NCBI GenBank assembly: GCA_903828695.1
Contig: CAIKNE010000057.1
Location: forward strand, 1 to 41,608
Source: an uncultured Burkholderiales bacterium
GTDB taxonomy: Bacteria > Pseudomonadota > Gammaproteobacteria > Burkholderiales > Burkholderiaceae_C
DNA: 41,608 bases
Direction: 5' to 3'
Shown: one piece after another, positions 16,911 through 27,122 of the stretch
How the letters are laid out: each line of letters begins with the position of its first letter
Position numbering within the stretch: the stretch's first letter is position 1
Notes under the pieces: generated by a model
Databases searched by the model: none
Seen by the model: the letters and a program-made list of their open reading frames with translations, nothing else
Told to the model about the DNA's origin: nothing
Made by a program: the position numbers and the translations under genes

Positions 16911-17984
16911 CTAGTCACTGATTAAGGCCTGTGCAAACTCACCAGCGTTGAAGGGTTGCAGGTCTTCTAAGCGCTCACCCACACCGATAAAGTATACGGG
17001 GACACTGGGTAAACCCAGTTTGATGCGCTCAAGATTCCAAAGCGCTACAGCAGCTAACACCCCGCCTTTAGCCGTTCCGTCTAATTTAGTAATGACAAGC
17101 CCCGTCAGCGCAATGGCCTCATCAAAGGCCTTCACCTGGGTCAGCGCATTTTGCCCTGTATTTCCATCGATGACCAATATCACCTCATGGGGTGCGCTCA
17201 GATCTGCTTTTTGAATGACGCGCTTGATCTTTTTCAGCTCCTCCATAAGGTGCGCCTGAGTGGATAGACGACCTGCAGTGTCAATCAACACAACATCTCG
17301 ACCTCTGGCCTTGCCCGCGCTTACCGCGTCAAAGCTCACCGCGGCAGGGTCGCCCGAGTCCTGTGAGATGAGGTCAACCTGATTTCTATCGGCCCATGTC
17401 AAAAGTTGCTCCTTGGCAGCGGCTCGAAATGTATCGGCTGCTGCTAGGAGAACGCTGACACCAGAATCACACAGATGGCGTGTAATTTTCCCGATCGAGG
17501 TTGTTTTGCCTGCCCCATTAACACCTGCTACCATGATCACTGTTGGAGTATGCTCTCCTAGAATTAACTGCTTTTCCAATGGTTTCAAAAGAGCAGTTAA
17601 GATCTCAATCAGAAGAGCTTTAATAGCCTTAGGGTCAGTTACAGAGTCCCGGCGTATGCGTTCTTTTAAGTGGCTGAGAACATACTGTGAAGCACCAAAG
17701 CCTGTGTCTGCACTTAAAAGGGCGCTCTCAAGCTCCTCGTATAAAGTGTCATCTATCACGGTTAGGTTCAAAATGCTTTTGAAACTCTGCCCAGTCCGCT
17801 TCAAACCTGAGCGAAGCTTTGTTAACCACTGAGCTTTTGGGGGAGAGACTGTTTCGTTTTTAATATTTGTGGTGATAGGGGTTTGAGATAGGGGGCTCTT
17901 TAAAGACGCAACATCGCTACTCGCCAACTCAGGGATTGGATTTGTATTTGGATTTGTGGTCTTTTTTCGAAAAATGCTAAACAT
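16911..17984 (-). CDS. ftsY: Signal recognition particle receptor FtsY
   Basis: FtsY docks SRP-ribosome complexes at the membrane for cotranslational insertion. The 357-residue product has a short, poorly conserved N-terminal segment (about 50 residues), then the N domain and the SRP GTPase G domain. Motifs are GVNGAGKTTSIGKI (G1), DTFRAAAKEQL (G2), DTAGRL (G3), TKLDGTAKGG (G4) and the closing FIGVGERLEDLQPFN. The N-terminal acidic region is much shorter than in E. coli FtsY. It diverges from the M16 peptidase pair with a 90-nt gap. Confidence 0.97.
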   Translation of the reverse strand: MFSIFRKKTTNPNTNPIPELASSDVASLKSPLSQTPITTNIKNETVSPPKAQWLTKLRSGLKRTGQSFKSILNLTVIDDTLYEELESALLSADTGFGASQYVLSHLKERIRRDSVTDPKAIKALLIEILTALLKPLEKQLILGEHTPTVIMVAGVNGAGKTTSIGKITRHLCDSGVSVLLAAADTFRAAAKEQLLTWADRNQVDLISQDSGDPAAVSFDAVSAGKARGRDVVLIDTAGRLSTQAHLMEELKKIKRVIQKADLSAPHEVILVIDGNTGQNALTQVKAFDEAIALTGLVITKLDGTAKGGVLAAVALWNLERIKLGLPSVPVYFIGVGERLEDLQPFNAGEFAQALISD

Positions 17985-18074
17985 AATTGAAAGTTTCTAA
18001 AATATGAATTTCGCCCAAGAAGATACCAGAGAAGCACCCCATCCTATGAAACGTTTAACTTTGAATCGAGTTTT

Positions 18075-19571
18075 ATGATCAACCGCCTTCTATTATCCAA
18101 CTATTTGCAGCGTGCGTTAGAGTTATTGCGTCTTAAAAACCTCACTCTTCTCCTCTCCTGTGCCTGCCTACTTGCGGGGCCGGTGCTGAGTGCACAAACA
18201 GCTCCCGACTCCTTACCCAGTGCAACCCTGGATACCTCTCCCATACAAAAGTACAAGCTCTCCAACGGGATGGAGTTGATTGTTCTCCCCGATCACAGAG
18301 CGGCCACGGTGGTTCACATGGTTTGTGTGCGAGTAGGATCGATGGACGAAGTTGACGGCACCTCCGGGGTTGCTCACGCCATTGAACACATGATGTTCAA
18401 AGGGACTCACAAAGTCGGGGTGGGTGAGTTCTCAAGACGAGTGGCTGCGTTGGGGGGGCGAGAAAATGCTTTTACAAATCAAGACTTCACCGGATTTTTT
18501 CAACAAATCCCAGCTAACCGCCTAGAGGCTGTGATGCGTTTGGAGGCGGACCGCTTTGAGCACAACAGCTGGGTTGATGCGGAGTTTAAAAAAGAAATTG
18601 AAGTCATCAAAGAAGAGCGGCGCATGCGAACAGATGACGTTCCTCGAAGTATTTTGAACGAACAACTGAATGCGGTCCAGTTCACGGCCTCGCCCTACCG
18701 TCGTCCAGTCATTGGGTGGATGAACGATTTAGATTCAATGACAGCGGATGATGTCAGACACTTTCACAATACTTGGTACAAGCCCTCCAACTCCGTAGTG
18801 GTGGTGGTGGGTGATGTACAGCCCTTGGACGTTAAAAAAATGGCCGATCGTATTTACGGCGTTATACCCAAGGGAGTTACTCCAACGCGCAAACCCAGAG
18901 TCGAACCCGAACAAACGGGCTTAAGACGACTGAGCGTGAAAGCGCCTGCTGAGCAGGGCTTTTTGATCATGTCTTGGAAAGTTCCGGGGTACAACTCAGA
19001 TCCCAAGAGTTCTGAGCACCAAGACGCACTCGCCCTCCAAATGCTGAGTGCTGTACTGGACGGATACAGCGGTGCGCGTCTTGACCGCACCTTAACCCAG
19101 GGAGAGCACCCACTCGCTGATGAGGCGGGGGCTGAGTACACATTTAGTGGGCGCGGGCCCCAAGTCTTTCAACTTCAAGCGGTGCCTGCTGCTGGACAAA
19201 ATACTGACCAGTTGGAGGCCGCTTTAATGGCACAAATCAAACGTATTGCGGATGAAGGGGTGAGCGCCGCTGAGTTGAACCGCGTTAAGGCCCAGTGGAT
19301 CGCTGCAGCCGTTTACAAACGCGACTCACTGTTTAACCAAGCCCAGGAGATGGGTAGCTACTGGATTGAGGGGCTGCCTTTGGATACCAGCGATCGATTG
19401 ATCAGCGAGTTATCCAGCATCACGCCAGCGCAGGTTCAGTGGGTGGCGCAAAAATACTTTGGTGATGACCATTTAACTGTTGGTACTCTTGTTCCAATGC
19501 CAATCAAGAGTGAAGCGGCTCGTAAAGCTGCGAATGCAGCCAATGCTTTGAGAGAAGGGATGTTACGGTGA
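18075..19571 (+). CDS. M16 zinc metallopeptidase (active subunit)
   Basis: A pitrilysin/processing-peptidase-like protease. The 498-residue product has a signal peptide (hydrophobic to about VLSAQ) and the inverted zinc motif HAIEH (H101, E104, H105), with the third ligand in the downstream VIKEERRMR segment. M16 domains follow (KYFGDDHLTVGTLVP at the end of the last). Together with the next gene, which lacks the zinc motif, it forms the usual two-subunit periplasmic pair. The stop overlaps the next start (GTGA), so the two are coupled. The physiological substrate is not known from the sequence. Confidence 0.94.
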   Translation: MINRLLLSNYLQRALELLRLKNLTLLLSCACLLAGPVLSAQTAPDSLPSATLDTSPIQKYKLSNGMELIVLPDHRAATVVHMVCVRVGSMDEVDGTSGVAHAIEHMMFKGTHKVGVGEFSRRVAALGGRENAFTNQDFTGFFQQIPANRLEAVMRLEADRFEHNSWVDAEFKKEIEVIKEERRMRTDDVPRSILNEQLNAVQFTASPYRRPVIGWMNDLDSMTADDVRHFHNTWYKPSNSVVVVVGDVQPLDVKKMADRIYGVIPKGVTPTRKPRVEPEQTGLRRLSVKAPAEQGFLIMSWKVPGYNSDPKSSEHQDALALQMLSAVLDGYSGARLDRTLTQGEHPLADEAGAEYTFSGRGPQVFQLQAVPAAGQNTDQLEAALMAQIKRIADEGVSAAELNRVKAQWIAAAVYKRDSLFNQAQEMGSYWIEGLPLDTSDRLISELSSITPAQVQWVAQKYFGDDHLTVGTLVPMPIKSEAARKAANAANALREGMLR

Positions 19572-20974
19572 AAGCTTTATTTAAACTACAGTGTTTAGGC
19601 GCGCACACTCTAAACACTTCACGTCTTATCTTAGTTCGAATCTCTGCCCTAACCCTTTTTGGATTGATGGGCTTCGGCTTTTTAGGCAGTGCAGTTGCAG
19701 GGATGCCCATCCAGCACTGGTCGCTGAGTACTGGGGCGCAGGTCTACTTGATCACAACCCCCAATTTGCCGATGCTTGATGTGCAAGTTGATTTTGATGC
19801 GGGCTCTCGTAGGGACCCTGCAGACCTCACAGGTGTGTCCAGCGCTGTAGCGATGATGGTCTCCAAAGGAGTCCATGAGAGTTTGGGGCGGGCGTCGTTG
19901 GATGAGAATCAGTTGGGTGAGGCGTGGGCTGATTTGGGTGCTACCTTTATGGCCAGCTCTAGTCAGGATAGATTTAGTTTTAGGTTAAGAACGCTTACAG
20001 AGCCTACCCTACTGGGCGCGGCCATTGAGTTGGCTGCGCAGCAGATGAGCAGTCCGAGTTTTGACGCCAAAATTTTCATCCGTGAACGAGATAAAGCATT
20101 GGCTGGACTAAAGGAGTCACTGACTCAACCGGGAACTGTTGCAGGACGCGCATTTGCAAAAGCTTTGTACCCCGATCACCCCTACGGTGCGCTGGTAACT
20201 CCACAATCTTTGCTGGCAACCCAAATCAGTGATGTGCAAGACTTTTATAAAAACTACATCACCCCTTGTTCCGCTCGAATCAGCATGGTTGGGAACGTCT
20301 CACGCGAGCGGGCAACTCAAATTGCTGAGTCGCTAATGGCTCAATTTGAGAAACAAAAGGGATGCGCAAATTTGGCCCCCATCACCCGCGTGAAGGACTT
20401 GCAAACCCCCAGCGAACAGCGCATCACATTTGACTCGGCTCAGGCACACGTGCTCATTGGAGCGCCTGCAATTGATCGTGCTGATCCGGATTATTTTCCA
20501 TTGACGGTTGGAAATTATGTGCTCGGAGGCGGTGGTTTCGTCTCCCGCCTCACCGAACAAGTTAGGGAAAAGCGTGGACTCAGTTACAGCGTTTACAGTT
20601 ATTTTGCACCTGCCAAGCAAGCGGGTCCCTTTACCATCGGTCTTCAAACGCGACCAGATCAGGCGTTGCAAGCGGTTACGTTATCCAGAGAGATCGTGGC
20701 TGAGTTTGTGAAGAACGGACCAACCCCCGCTGAGCTTAAGGCGGCAAAGGATAATTTGATGGGTGGATTTGCGCTGCGATTGGATAGTAATAAAAAACTT
20801 CTGGATAATTTGGCCAATATCGCTTGGAACGATCTACCTTTGAATTACTTGGATACTTGGGTCACTGAGGTACAGCGCGTAAGCATTGATGACATCCGGA
20901 CTGCTTTTAAAAAGCACGTACATCCTGATGTCATGGCCACTGTTATTGTTGGAGGCAAGTATGAGACCCGGTGA
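19568..20974 (+). CDS. M16 peptidase-like protein without the zinc motif
   Basis: The second member of an M16 pair, 468 residues from a GTG start overlapping the upstream stop. Where the partner has HxxEH, this protein reads SSAVAMMVSKG, so it cannot bind catalytic zinc. It keeps the substrate-binding Arg/Tyr signature REKRGLSYSVYSYFAP in the C-terminal half. In known pairs such a subunit completes the closed chamber with the active one. It has an N-terminal hydrophobic signal (LTLFGLMGFGFLGSAVAG). It overlaps rsmD by 14 nt. Confidence 0.93.
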   Translation: MKALFKLQCLGAHTLNTSRLILVRISALTLFGLMGFGFLGSAVAGMPIQHWSLSTGAQVYLITTPNLPMLDVQVDFDAGSRRDPADLTGVSSAVAMMVSKGVHESLGRASLDENQLGEAWADLGATFMASSSQDRFSFRLRTLTEPTLLGAAIELAAQQMSSPSFDAKIFIRERDKALAGLKESLTQPGTVAGRAFAKALYPDHPYGALVTPQSLLATQISDVQDFYKNYITPCSARISMVGNVSRERATQIAESLMAQFEKQKGCANLAPITRVKDLQTPSEQRITFDSAQAHVLIGAPAIDRADPDYFPLTVGNYVLGGGGFVSRLTEQVREKRGLSYSVYSYFAPAKQAGPFTIGLQTRPDQALQAVTLSREIVAEFVKNGPTPAELKAAKDNLMGGFALRLDSNKKLLDNLANIAWNDLPLNYLDTWVTEVQRVSIDDIRTAFKKHVHPDVMATVIVGGKYETR

Positions 20975-21518
20975 AGTCCGCATCATTGGCGGACAATGGC
21001 GAAGAACCCCGATACGTGTGATCGACATGGAGGGTCTTAGGCCTACACCGGACCGGGTTAGGGAAACTCTTTTTAATTGGTTAGGCCAGGATTTAACCGG
21101 CTACAACTGCGCAGATATGTTTGCGGGAACAGGGGCACTTGGGTTTGAAGCCGCGTCTAGAGGGGCCACTAAAGTTTGGTTGTTTGAGCAAAGTCCACCG
21201 TTGGTAGAGTTGCTTGAGAAACTCAAGTCAAAGCTTAAAGCGCAGGCCGTGCAAATCAAAAGGGGCGAAGGCGTCTCGCTCTTAAAATCTTTGCCTGCGC
21301 TGAGTTTGGATCTCATTTTTATAGATCCTCCTTTTGATACCACCTCGCTTTATGAGTTAGCCCTGAGTGTTGCGCCTGCTCAGCTAACTCCAAGTGGATG
21401 TATCTACTTGGAGAGCGCCAAGAAGTATGATGATGAACAGTTAAAGGCCTACGGCTTGTGCGTGGTTAGACACCTAAAGGCAGGTGCGGTGAACGCTCAT
21501 TTGCTCAAAAAAGCTTGA
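20961..21518 (+). CDS. rsmD: 16S rRNA m2G966 methyltransferase RsmD
   Basis: RsmD methylates G966 of 16S rRNA in the small subunit, using S-adenosylmethionine. From ATG 20961, preceded by GGAGG, the product is 185 residues, the normal size. Motifs are GEVRIIGGQWRR at the start, LRPTPDRVRETLFNWL, the SAM-binding DMFAGTGALGFEAASRGA, and the catalytic DPPF in IFIDPPFDTT. The start lies within the end of the M16 gene, so the gene is read through from that operon. Confidence 0.96.
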   Translation: MRPGEVRIIGGQWRRTPIRVIDMEGLRPTPDRVRETLFNWLGQDLTGYNCADMFAGTGALGFEAASRGATKVWLFEQSPPLVELLEKLKSKLKAQAVQIKRGEGVSLLKSLPALSLDLIFIDPPFDTTSLYELALSVAPAQLTPSGCIYLESAKKYDDEQLKAYGLCVVRHLKAGAVNAHLLKKA

Positions 21519-21705
21519 CTTTTAATTCAATGCGCCAAAGAGGTAACTCAAGTCAAAGTGGTAACCCAAGTCCCCAGGCTTTGCAAAGCGAACTTCCCAC
21601 GAACTGAGTTGCGCTTACCTATAATGAGTCAAGGCACGTTAAGAGGCCCCCCAACAGAGCTCTTGGGATTGAAGAGTTCTGGTCCCTTTCTTTCGGAGTT
21701 AACTT

Positions 21706-22200
21706 ATGTCCAATGTCGTTGCCTTGTATCCAGGAACATTTGATCCACTGACCTTGGGGCATGAGGATATTGTTCGTCGATCTGCAAAGTTGGTAGACAA
21801 ACTCATCATATCGGTTGCTGCAGCGCACCACAAAAAAACACTCTTCTCCCTTGATGAGCGTTTGGAGATGACGCGCGAGACCTTAAAAGACTGCCCAAAT
21901 GTGATGGTCGAGTCTTTTACGGGCTTGGTCAGCGAGTTCGCCGTATCAAGGGGCGTTAACGTCATGATCAGGGGCGTGCGCTCGATGACGGACTTTGATT
22001 ATGAGTTTCAACTCGCTGGTATGAATCACCGCTTGGCTCCTGGTGTTGACACGATTTTCTTAAATACATCGGATGTTTTCCAGTGCATCTCAAGTACATT
22101 GGTGCGTGAGATTGCCAGCCTTGGGGGAGATATCGCTCAGTTTGTCTCCCCACACATTCATCATCAAATTATGAAGAAGCTACAAAAGATCTCCGGTTGA
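21706..22200 (+). CDS. coaD: Phosphopantetheine adenylyltransferase
   Basis: CoaD makes dephospho-CoA from 4'-phosphopantetheine and ATP. The 164-residue product has the nucleotidyltransferase motif YPGTFDPLTLGHEDIV (T/HxGH), VMIRGVRSMTDFDYEFQLAGMN and the ISSTLVREIASLGGD motif near the end. Length is normal. The 187-nt gap from rsmD holds a perfect TATAAT at 21620-21625, though without a good -35, so a separate promoter is possible. Confidence 0.97.
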   Translation: MSNVVALYPGTFDPLTLGHEDIVRRSAKLVDKLIISVAAAHHKKTLFSLDERLEMTRETLKDCPNVMVESFTGLVSEFAVSRGVNVMIRGVRSMTDFDYEFQLAGMNHRLAPGVDTIFLNTSDVFQCISSTLVREIASLGGDIAQFVSPHIHHQIMKKLQKISG

Positions 22201-22328
22201 CGATACTTTTGGTGAATCAATAGAGAATTAATGCGCCCACCCAAGGTCAAGCAGGGGAGTCATTCCAAATTGGATGATCTGTACGTAAGTAAGGTTGTGC
22301 AACACGCACTAACGCTAGAGGTAACTGA

Positions 22329-22637
<309 letters not shown>

Positions 22638-22660
22638 CAGCACATCGCTAATCTTTGCCC

Positions 22661-23305
22661 TCAAGCCTCAGGTGTTTTTGGGATAGCCTGGGCGGCGTTG
22701 TTGGGGTCTTGTCGTGGGGGCTTAGGGCGGGGTGGCTTGCTGGTGTGAATTTGCTGGGTCGCTCGCTCAGTATCCCCATTGATCAATAGCGGATAAGCCT
22801 TCAAGGTGCGGTCGATACATTGATCAATGAGTATGCTTTGATCAAGGGACGGCTTTTGCAGGACCCATTTAAGTACTTCTGATTTTGCGCCAGGATGACC
22901 AATCCCGACTCTGAGTCTCCAGTAAGCATCGCTGCCGAGTTTCTCGTGAATATCCCGAAGCCCATTGTGCCCGGCATGTGATCCACCAAATCGAAGCTTG
23001 GCCTCTCCAGGAGGAATGTCTAACTCATCGTGCACCACCAAAATCTCTGATGGTTGTATTTTAAAAAACCTTGCCAAAGCTCCAACCGATTGACCCGAAA
23101 GGTTCATAAATGTTTGGGGCTTGAGAAGCCACAACGCATGGCCTTCAAACGAGCCTTTTGCGGTGTGCCCACTAAATTGACGCTCAGACTTAAAGCTAAG
23201 CCCAAGCTCCTTTGCAAAGGCGTCCAGCCACCAAAAACCAGCATTGTGACGAGTCGCCTCATATTCAGGTCCCGGGTTACCCAGGCCGACAAATAATTTA
23301 ATCAT
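22661..23305 (-). CDS. pth: Peptidyl-tRNA hydrolase
   Basis: Pth frees tRNA from prematurely released peptidyl-tRNA. From the ATG at 23305 the product is 214 residues with the family motifs [19 protein letters not shown] (active-site His), [26 protein letters not shown] and [15 protein letters not shown]. The C-terminal 25 residues are a proline-rich, low-complexity tail ([11 protein letters not shown]). An in-frame TTG 33 nt upstream is rejected because the domain begins at MIKLF. It is likely cotranscribed with or follows rplY, although a terminator-like hairpin sits between them. Confidence 0.97.
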   Translation of the reverse strand: MIKLFVGLGNPGPEYEATRHNAGFWWLDAFAKELGLSFKSERQFSGHTAKGSFEGHALWLLKPQTFMNLSGQSVGALARFFKIQPSEILVVHDELDIPPGEAKLRFGGSHAGHNGLRDIHEKLGSDAYWRLRVGIGHPGAKSEVLKWVLQKPSLDQSILIDQCIDRTLKAYPLLINGDTERATQQIHTSKPPRPKPPRQDPNNAAQAIPKTPEA

Positions 23306-23417
23306 GGTTAATGGGTGATGCACATCAGATAGGTTCAAACTCCATCGTATTGGATATAGGGTTGTGTTGTATTGGCACTTTCAAACAAAAGACCAAAATT
23401 GAATGACAAACAAAGAA

Positions 23418-23447
23418 AAGCCCACAATACTTGAGCATTATGGGCTT
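23418..23447 (-). terminator. Intrinsic terminator after rplY
   Basis: An 11-bp stem with one mismatch (AAGCCCACAAT / ATTATGGGCTT) and an 8-nt loop. On the minus strand it is followed by CTTTTCTTTG, a T-rich tract. It lies about 75 nt after the rplY stop and before pth. Confidence 0.7.
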
Positions 23448-23524
23448 ATTCCTTAAAGAGAGCTAGAGCGTTCAGGGGTACAGCCCCCTCAGTCTATAGA
23501 CCTTCTTTTGCGAGAGCTTAAAGC

Positions 23525-24148
23525 TTACTTCTTAGCTTCAGCCGCTGGTGCAGCCGCAGCAGCAGGTGCTTTGGTATCAGCTGCCTCTTCAGCAACGGAC
23601 ACAACAGAGACAATCACTGGATCTGTTTTGCCGCGCGTGACAGCTGTAACGCCTTTAGGCAATGTGATGTTGCTCAAGTGCAGTGATACACCTTTCTTCA
23701 GATCGCTCAAATCAACAGAGATGAACTCTGGGAGATCGGCAGGCAAACAACTGATCTCAAGCTCGTTGATCACATGGTTAACCAAACACTGATCCACTTT
23801 GACCGCTGGAGAGTTCTCAACTCCTGTGAAGTGAAGGGGTACCTTCATGTGCAGTTTTGTTGATGCATCAACACGTTGAAAGTCAACGTGAATGACGGTT
23901 GGTTTGAAGGGGTGATACTGAACATTTCTAAGTAAGACCTTAGACTCTTTACCCGCAATCTCCATTTGCAAAATGGAAGCATGGAACGCTTCCTTTTTCA
24001 ATGCGTACCAAAGTGCGTTGTGGTCGAGTTCGATGAGTTGTGGCTCACCTGCTCCACCGTATACGATACCTGGTGTTTTACCAGTATTGCGCAGACGGCG
24101 GCTCGCACCCGTACCCTGCTTGTTGCGCTCAAATGCGACGAATTTCAT
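23525..24148 (-). CDS. rplY: 50S ribosomal protein bL25 (Ctc form)
   Basis: bL25 binds 5S rRNA. The 207-residue product has the N-terminal 5S-binding domain ([30 protein letters not shown]) and the longer C-terminal beta domain of the Ctc/TL5 form ([37 protein letters not shown]). It ends in an Ala/Lys-rich tail. It is preceded on the minus strand by AGGAG and lies directly downstream of prs, the standard order in betaproteobacteria. Confidence 0.97.
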   Translation of the reverse strand: MKFVAFERNKQGTGASRRLRNTGKTPGIVYGGAGEPQLIELDHNALWYALKKEAFHASILQMEIAGKESKVLLRNVQYHPFKPTVIHVDFQRVDASTKLHMKVPLHFTGVENSPAVKVDQCLVNHVINELEISCLPADLPEFISVDLSDLKKGVSLHLSNITLPKGVTAVTRGKTDPVIVSVVSVAEEAADTKAPAAAAAPAAEAKK

Positions 24149-24281
24149 AACTATCTCCTGAAGAAGCCCACCGCGACCAGTGTGACTTCGGTTTTAAAAA
24201 GTGGCGAATTCTCAAAATACTGCCGATATTGGGCCAACTCTGAAACCCACCACTGCTTTTTGTAACAAACCCAAAAGACTC

Positions 24282-25256
24282 TTAAAAGAGTTGATTCTGG
24301 TCTGAAAACAAACTCATCACCGACTCTCCCTTTGCAATTCTTTGAATCGTCTCTGCGATCAAATTGGCTACGGAGATTTGTCGAATTTTTTTGCACTCCA
24401 ACGCCGCTGGACTCAGCGGGATGGTATTTGTGACCACGATCTCGTCGAGCGCACCGCCCTGGGTGATGCGCTCAATGGCGGGACCTGAGAAGATCGGGTG
24501 TGTACAGTAAGCGTAGACTTTCTTAGCTCCCTTATCCTTTAACACCTCTGCAGCTTTCACCAACGTCCCTGCAGTATCAATCATGTCATCCATGATGACG
24601 CAGTTTCTGCCGTCAATGTCCCCAATAACGTGCATCACCTCTGAGACATTTGCCTTAGGGCGTCGCTTATCAATGATTGCCAAATCGCAGTCCATTTGTT
24701 TGGCAATAGCTCGGGCTCTCACCACGCCGCCAACATCTGGGGAGACGACCAACAAATCATCATAGTTTTTCAAACGCAAGTCGCCCAACAAAACAGGGGA
24801 GGCGTAAATGTTGTCAACAGGAATATCAAAGAAACCTTGAATTTGGTCAGCGTGTAAATCCATGGTGAGGACTCTCGCAACACCGACCGTTTGCAACAAA
24901 TCGGCCACCACCTTGGCTGATATAGGCACCCGCGTGGAACGAGGTCTTCGGTCTTGTCGAGCATAACCAAAGTAAGGAATCACTGCGCTGATACGTTCAG
25001 CAGACGCTCTCTTGAGCGCGTCTACCATGATCAGTAATTCCATTAAATTCTCGTTCGTAGGCGCGCAGGTGGACTGGACCACAAAGACATCTCTTGCGCG
25101 AACGTTTTGATTGATCTCGACCGTTACTTCACCATCAGAGAATCTGCCCACTGATGCGTTTCCCAGTTCGGTGCCAAGGTGCTTGGCGATGTCAGCGGCT
25201 AAGGCGGGATTCGCATTGCCTGTAAAAACCATGAAGTCTGTTGAAGGATTTGACAT
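24282..25256 (-). CDS. prs: Ribose-phosphate pyrophosphokinase (PRPP synthase)
   Basis: Prs makes PRPP from ribose 5-phosphate and ATP for nucleotide, His and Trp synthesis. The 324-residue product shows [18 protein letters not shown] at the start, [10 protein letters not shown] (ATP binding), the PRPP-synthase signature [34 protein letters not shown] and the PRPP loop [14 protein letters not shown]. Length is close to the usual 315. A small palindrome (24278-24291) overlaps its stop codon and may act as a weak terminator before rplY. Confidence 0.98.
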   Translation of the reverse strand: MSNPSTDFMVFTGNANPALAADIAKHLGTELGNASVGRFSDGEVTVEINQNVRARDVFVVQSTCAPTNENLMELLIMVDALKRASAERISAVIPYFGYARQDRRPRSTRVPISAKVVADLLQTVGVARVLTMDLHADQIQGFFDIPVDNIYASPVLLGDLRLKNYDDLLVVSPDVGGVVRARAIAKQMDCDLAIIDKRRPKANVSEVMHVIGDIDGRNCVIMDDMIDTAGTLVKAAEVLKDKGAKKVYAYCTHPIFSGPAIERITQGGALDEIVVTNTIPLSPAALECKKIRQISVANLIAETIQRIAKGESVMSLFSDQNQLF

Positions 25257-25401
25257 ATTGGAGGATGTATTGAATGCTTGTTACACAGACTTGCAATGAA
25301 CTGACCTAAACCGAATATCACACGACCAAAGCGTGCTCACTAATTCAACTTCTAAAATACACCCATAAGTCTTAAACCTGTTAAGTGACTTACTTCATTA
25401 C

Positions 25402-25478
25402 TGGCAGGGGAGGAAGGACTCGAACCCTCGCATGCCGGAATCAAAATCCGGTGCCTTGACCAACTTGGCGACTCCCCT
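25402..25478 (-). tRNA. tRNA-Gln (UUG)
   Basis: On the minus strand a 77-nt cloverleaf including encoded CCA: acceptor AGGGGAG/CTCCCCT, D arm GCCAAGTTGGTCAAGGC, anticodon arm CCGGATTTTGATTCCGG with anticodon TTG, T arm GAGGGTTCGAGTCCTTC. It lies between prs and ispE, the usual place in Burkholderiales. Confidence 0.96.
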
Positions 25479-25511
25479 ACACGGGAGAGCCTGATTTTCT
25501 CAGGCCCACCG

Positions 25512-26417
25512 TTATTTGTCGCTGGACACCCAATCCGAATGAGGATGTGTGTCCAAATTGCTGCACAGCCTTAGATGCCAACCCAGCTCAGCCCGAGGTG
25601 TTGTGTTTAACTCAACCCCAAGCGGCAAGTTTGCAAAAACGGCGCTACCGGAACCTGTCATTCTCGCTTTGAGCCCCAGTTTGTCTAGCCATTCAATGGC
25701 CAAAGTGATTTCAGGGCATAAACGCTCAGCTACCGGTTGCAGATCATTATGGCCAAAGCCAAATGGATGCGCAGCGAAGTCAAATATTGTAACAGTTTTA
25801 CTATCGCGTTGTAACAACGGATCACGGAAAATTTGCTGCGTTGAGACCCCAAGACTGGGTTTTAGGACTGCCCACTTAGCACTTGGTAGGGAGATGGGCT
25901 CCAATTTATCCCCAATACCCTCTACCCAGGCACTCGAGCCCAGTAAAAAGAAGGGCACATCAGCACCTAAAGGTACGGCAATTTGCATCAAGTGCTCCCG
26001 GCTGAGGCCCAACCCCCAAAGCCGGTTCAGAGCCATCAAGGTGCTGGCAGCATTGGAGGATCCTCCCCCCATCCCCGCCTGTTGGGGGATTGTTTTGTTA
26101 AGGGTTATCCGAACTCCCAAGTCACAACCTGTGGCTTTTTTAAGGGCAAGGGCAGCCAATACACACAGGTCTTGACCGGGGAGGGCGGGCTGTGTTGGTT
26201 GTGCAGGCACAGTGGATTGCCGGTTTTGAGCGTTCTCGGCTCTTAAATCAACTCTCTCAATGAGCCCGTCGGGTCGGAGCTCAAAATCTAGATAGTCGTA
26301 CCAATCGATCAGCATAAATACAGATTGCAACAAGTGGTAGCCATCAGCCCTTTGACCCGTGATGTGCAAAAAAAGATTAAGTTTTGCCGGGGCTAAAACA
26401 CCTTGTATAGATTTCAT
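25512..26417 (-). CDS. ispE: 4-diphosphocytidyl-2-C-methyl-D-erythritol kinase
   Basis: IspE is a GHMP kinase of the MEP isoprenoid pathway. The 301-residue product has the opening APAKLNLFLHITGQRADGYH, the ATP-binding glycine loop PQQAGMGGGSSNAAS, LGADVPFFLLGSSAWVEG, and the late motif MTGSGSAVFA. It contains a short extra loop (NAQNRQSTVPAQPTQPALPG, about residues 61-80) compared with shorter homologues. It is downstream of lolB by 34 nt and followed by tRNA-Gln. Confidence 0.96.
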   Translation of the reverse strand: MKSIQGVLAPAKLNLFLHITGQRADGYHLLQSVFMLIDWYDYLDFELRPDGLIERVDLRAENAQNRQSTVPAQPTQPALPGQDLCVLAALALKKATGCDLGVRITLNKTIPQQAGMGGGSSNAASTLMALNRLWGLGLSREHLMQIAVPLGADVPFFLLGSSAWVEGIGDKLEPISLPSAKWAVLKPSLGVSTQQIFRDPLLQRDSKTVTIFDFAAHPFGFGHNDLQPVAERLCPEITLAIEWLDKLGLKARMTGSGSAVFANLPLGVELNTTPRAELGWHLRLCSNLDTHPHSDWVSSDK

Positions 26418-26451
26418 AGGGCTTGATCAGAACTTTGATGAATCACTTGTA

Positions 26452-27000
26452 TCAGTCACTTGTTTTCTTTAGCCACAGGCGTAACTGCACCCTGGGGAGG
26501 GGGAATTCCCGAGTCGCCCTTAACTCGTTCATGGCACCATCGACTTGCGAGCTCGACTGAGCACTAGCTTTGACGATACTCCAACCTTGCGGCGCGCGCA
26601 CTGGCTCCCCATTTGCCCAAGCAAAAATGAGGTCTACGGGAAGTGTTGCGCCCATGTACTTTTGGGAAAGTGCTTCTATGGAGGTGAAGTGAAGGCTCTC
26701 CCCGCTCGAGCTAAGCAATTCAGCGCCTGTAGCGTTCCACTGCGCGTAGGCAAGCGTTGTCCCCAAACTCGTGTAAAACTGCATTGCCCCATTAAGCGCG
26801 TCGCCTTGCAGATCAAACTCAGCTGAGAAGCTTTGTTTGGGTTCAGTCTCAAGAGTTAAATTTAATTTTCCACTCCACGTTGCATCTGGGTTTGTAGCAA
26901 GTCCGAGGCGAGTGGGGCGCTGGGTCGAACAGGCGCTGAGTAAAAGAAGGCTCAGCACAGTGCAAAAAATCCAAACCAATCGAGGAGAACGTCTTAGCAT
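26452..27000 (-). CDS. lolB: Outer-membrane lipoprotein receptor LolB
   Basis: LolB receives lipoproteins from LolA and inserts them into the outer membrane. The 182-residue product has a lipoprotein signal (LLLLSACSTQ, lipobox LSAC) and a LolB-like beta structure with WSGKLNLTLETEPKQSFSAEFDLQG and PVDLIFAWANGEP. Identification leans on context as well, because the family is divergent: it sits between a TPR gene and ispE, the standard arrangement in beta- and gammaproteobacteria. Confidence 0.9.
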   Translation of the reverse strand: MLRRSPRLVWIFCTVLSLLLLSACSTQRPTRLGLATNPDATWSGKLNLTLETEPKQSFSAEFDLQGDALNGAMQFYTSLGTTLAYAQWNATGAELLSSSGESLHFTSIEALSQKYMGATLPVDLIFAWANGEPVRAPQGWSIVKASAQSSSQVDGAMNELRATREFPLPRVQLRLWLKKTSD

Positions 27001-27122
27001 TTATTGGGTTTAAAAATGGGAGCTGAATAAGACTCGATTTAAAGCAGCATTGAAATGATGTGAACAGATATGATCGGATCTCAAGGAGCGTAGGCGTATT
27101 AGAAAGTATTTTAGATATCAGT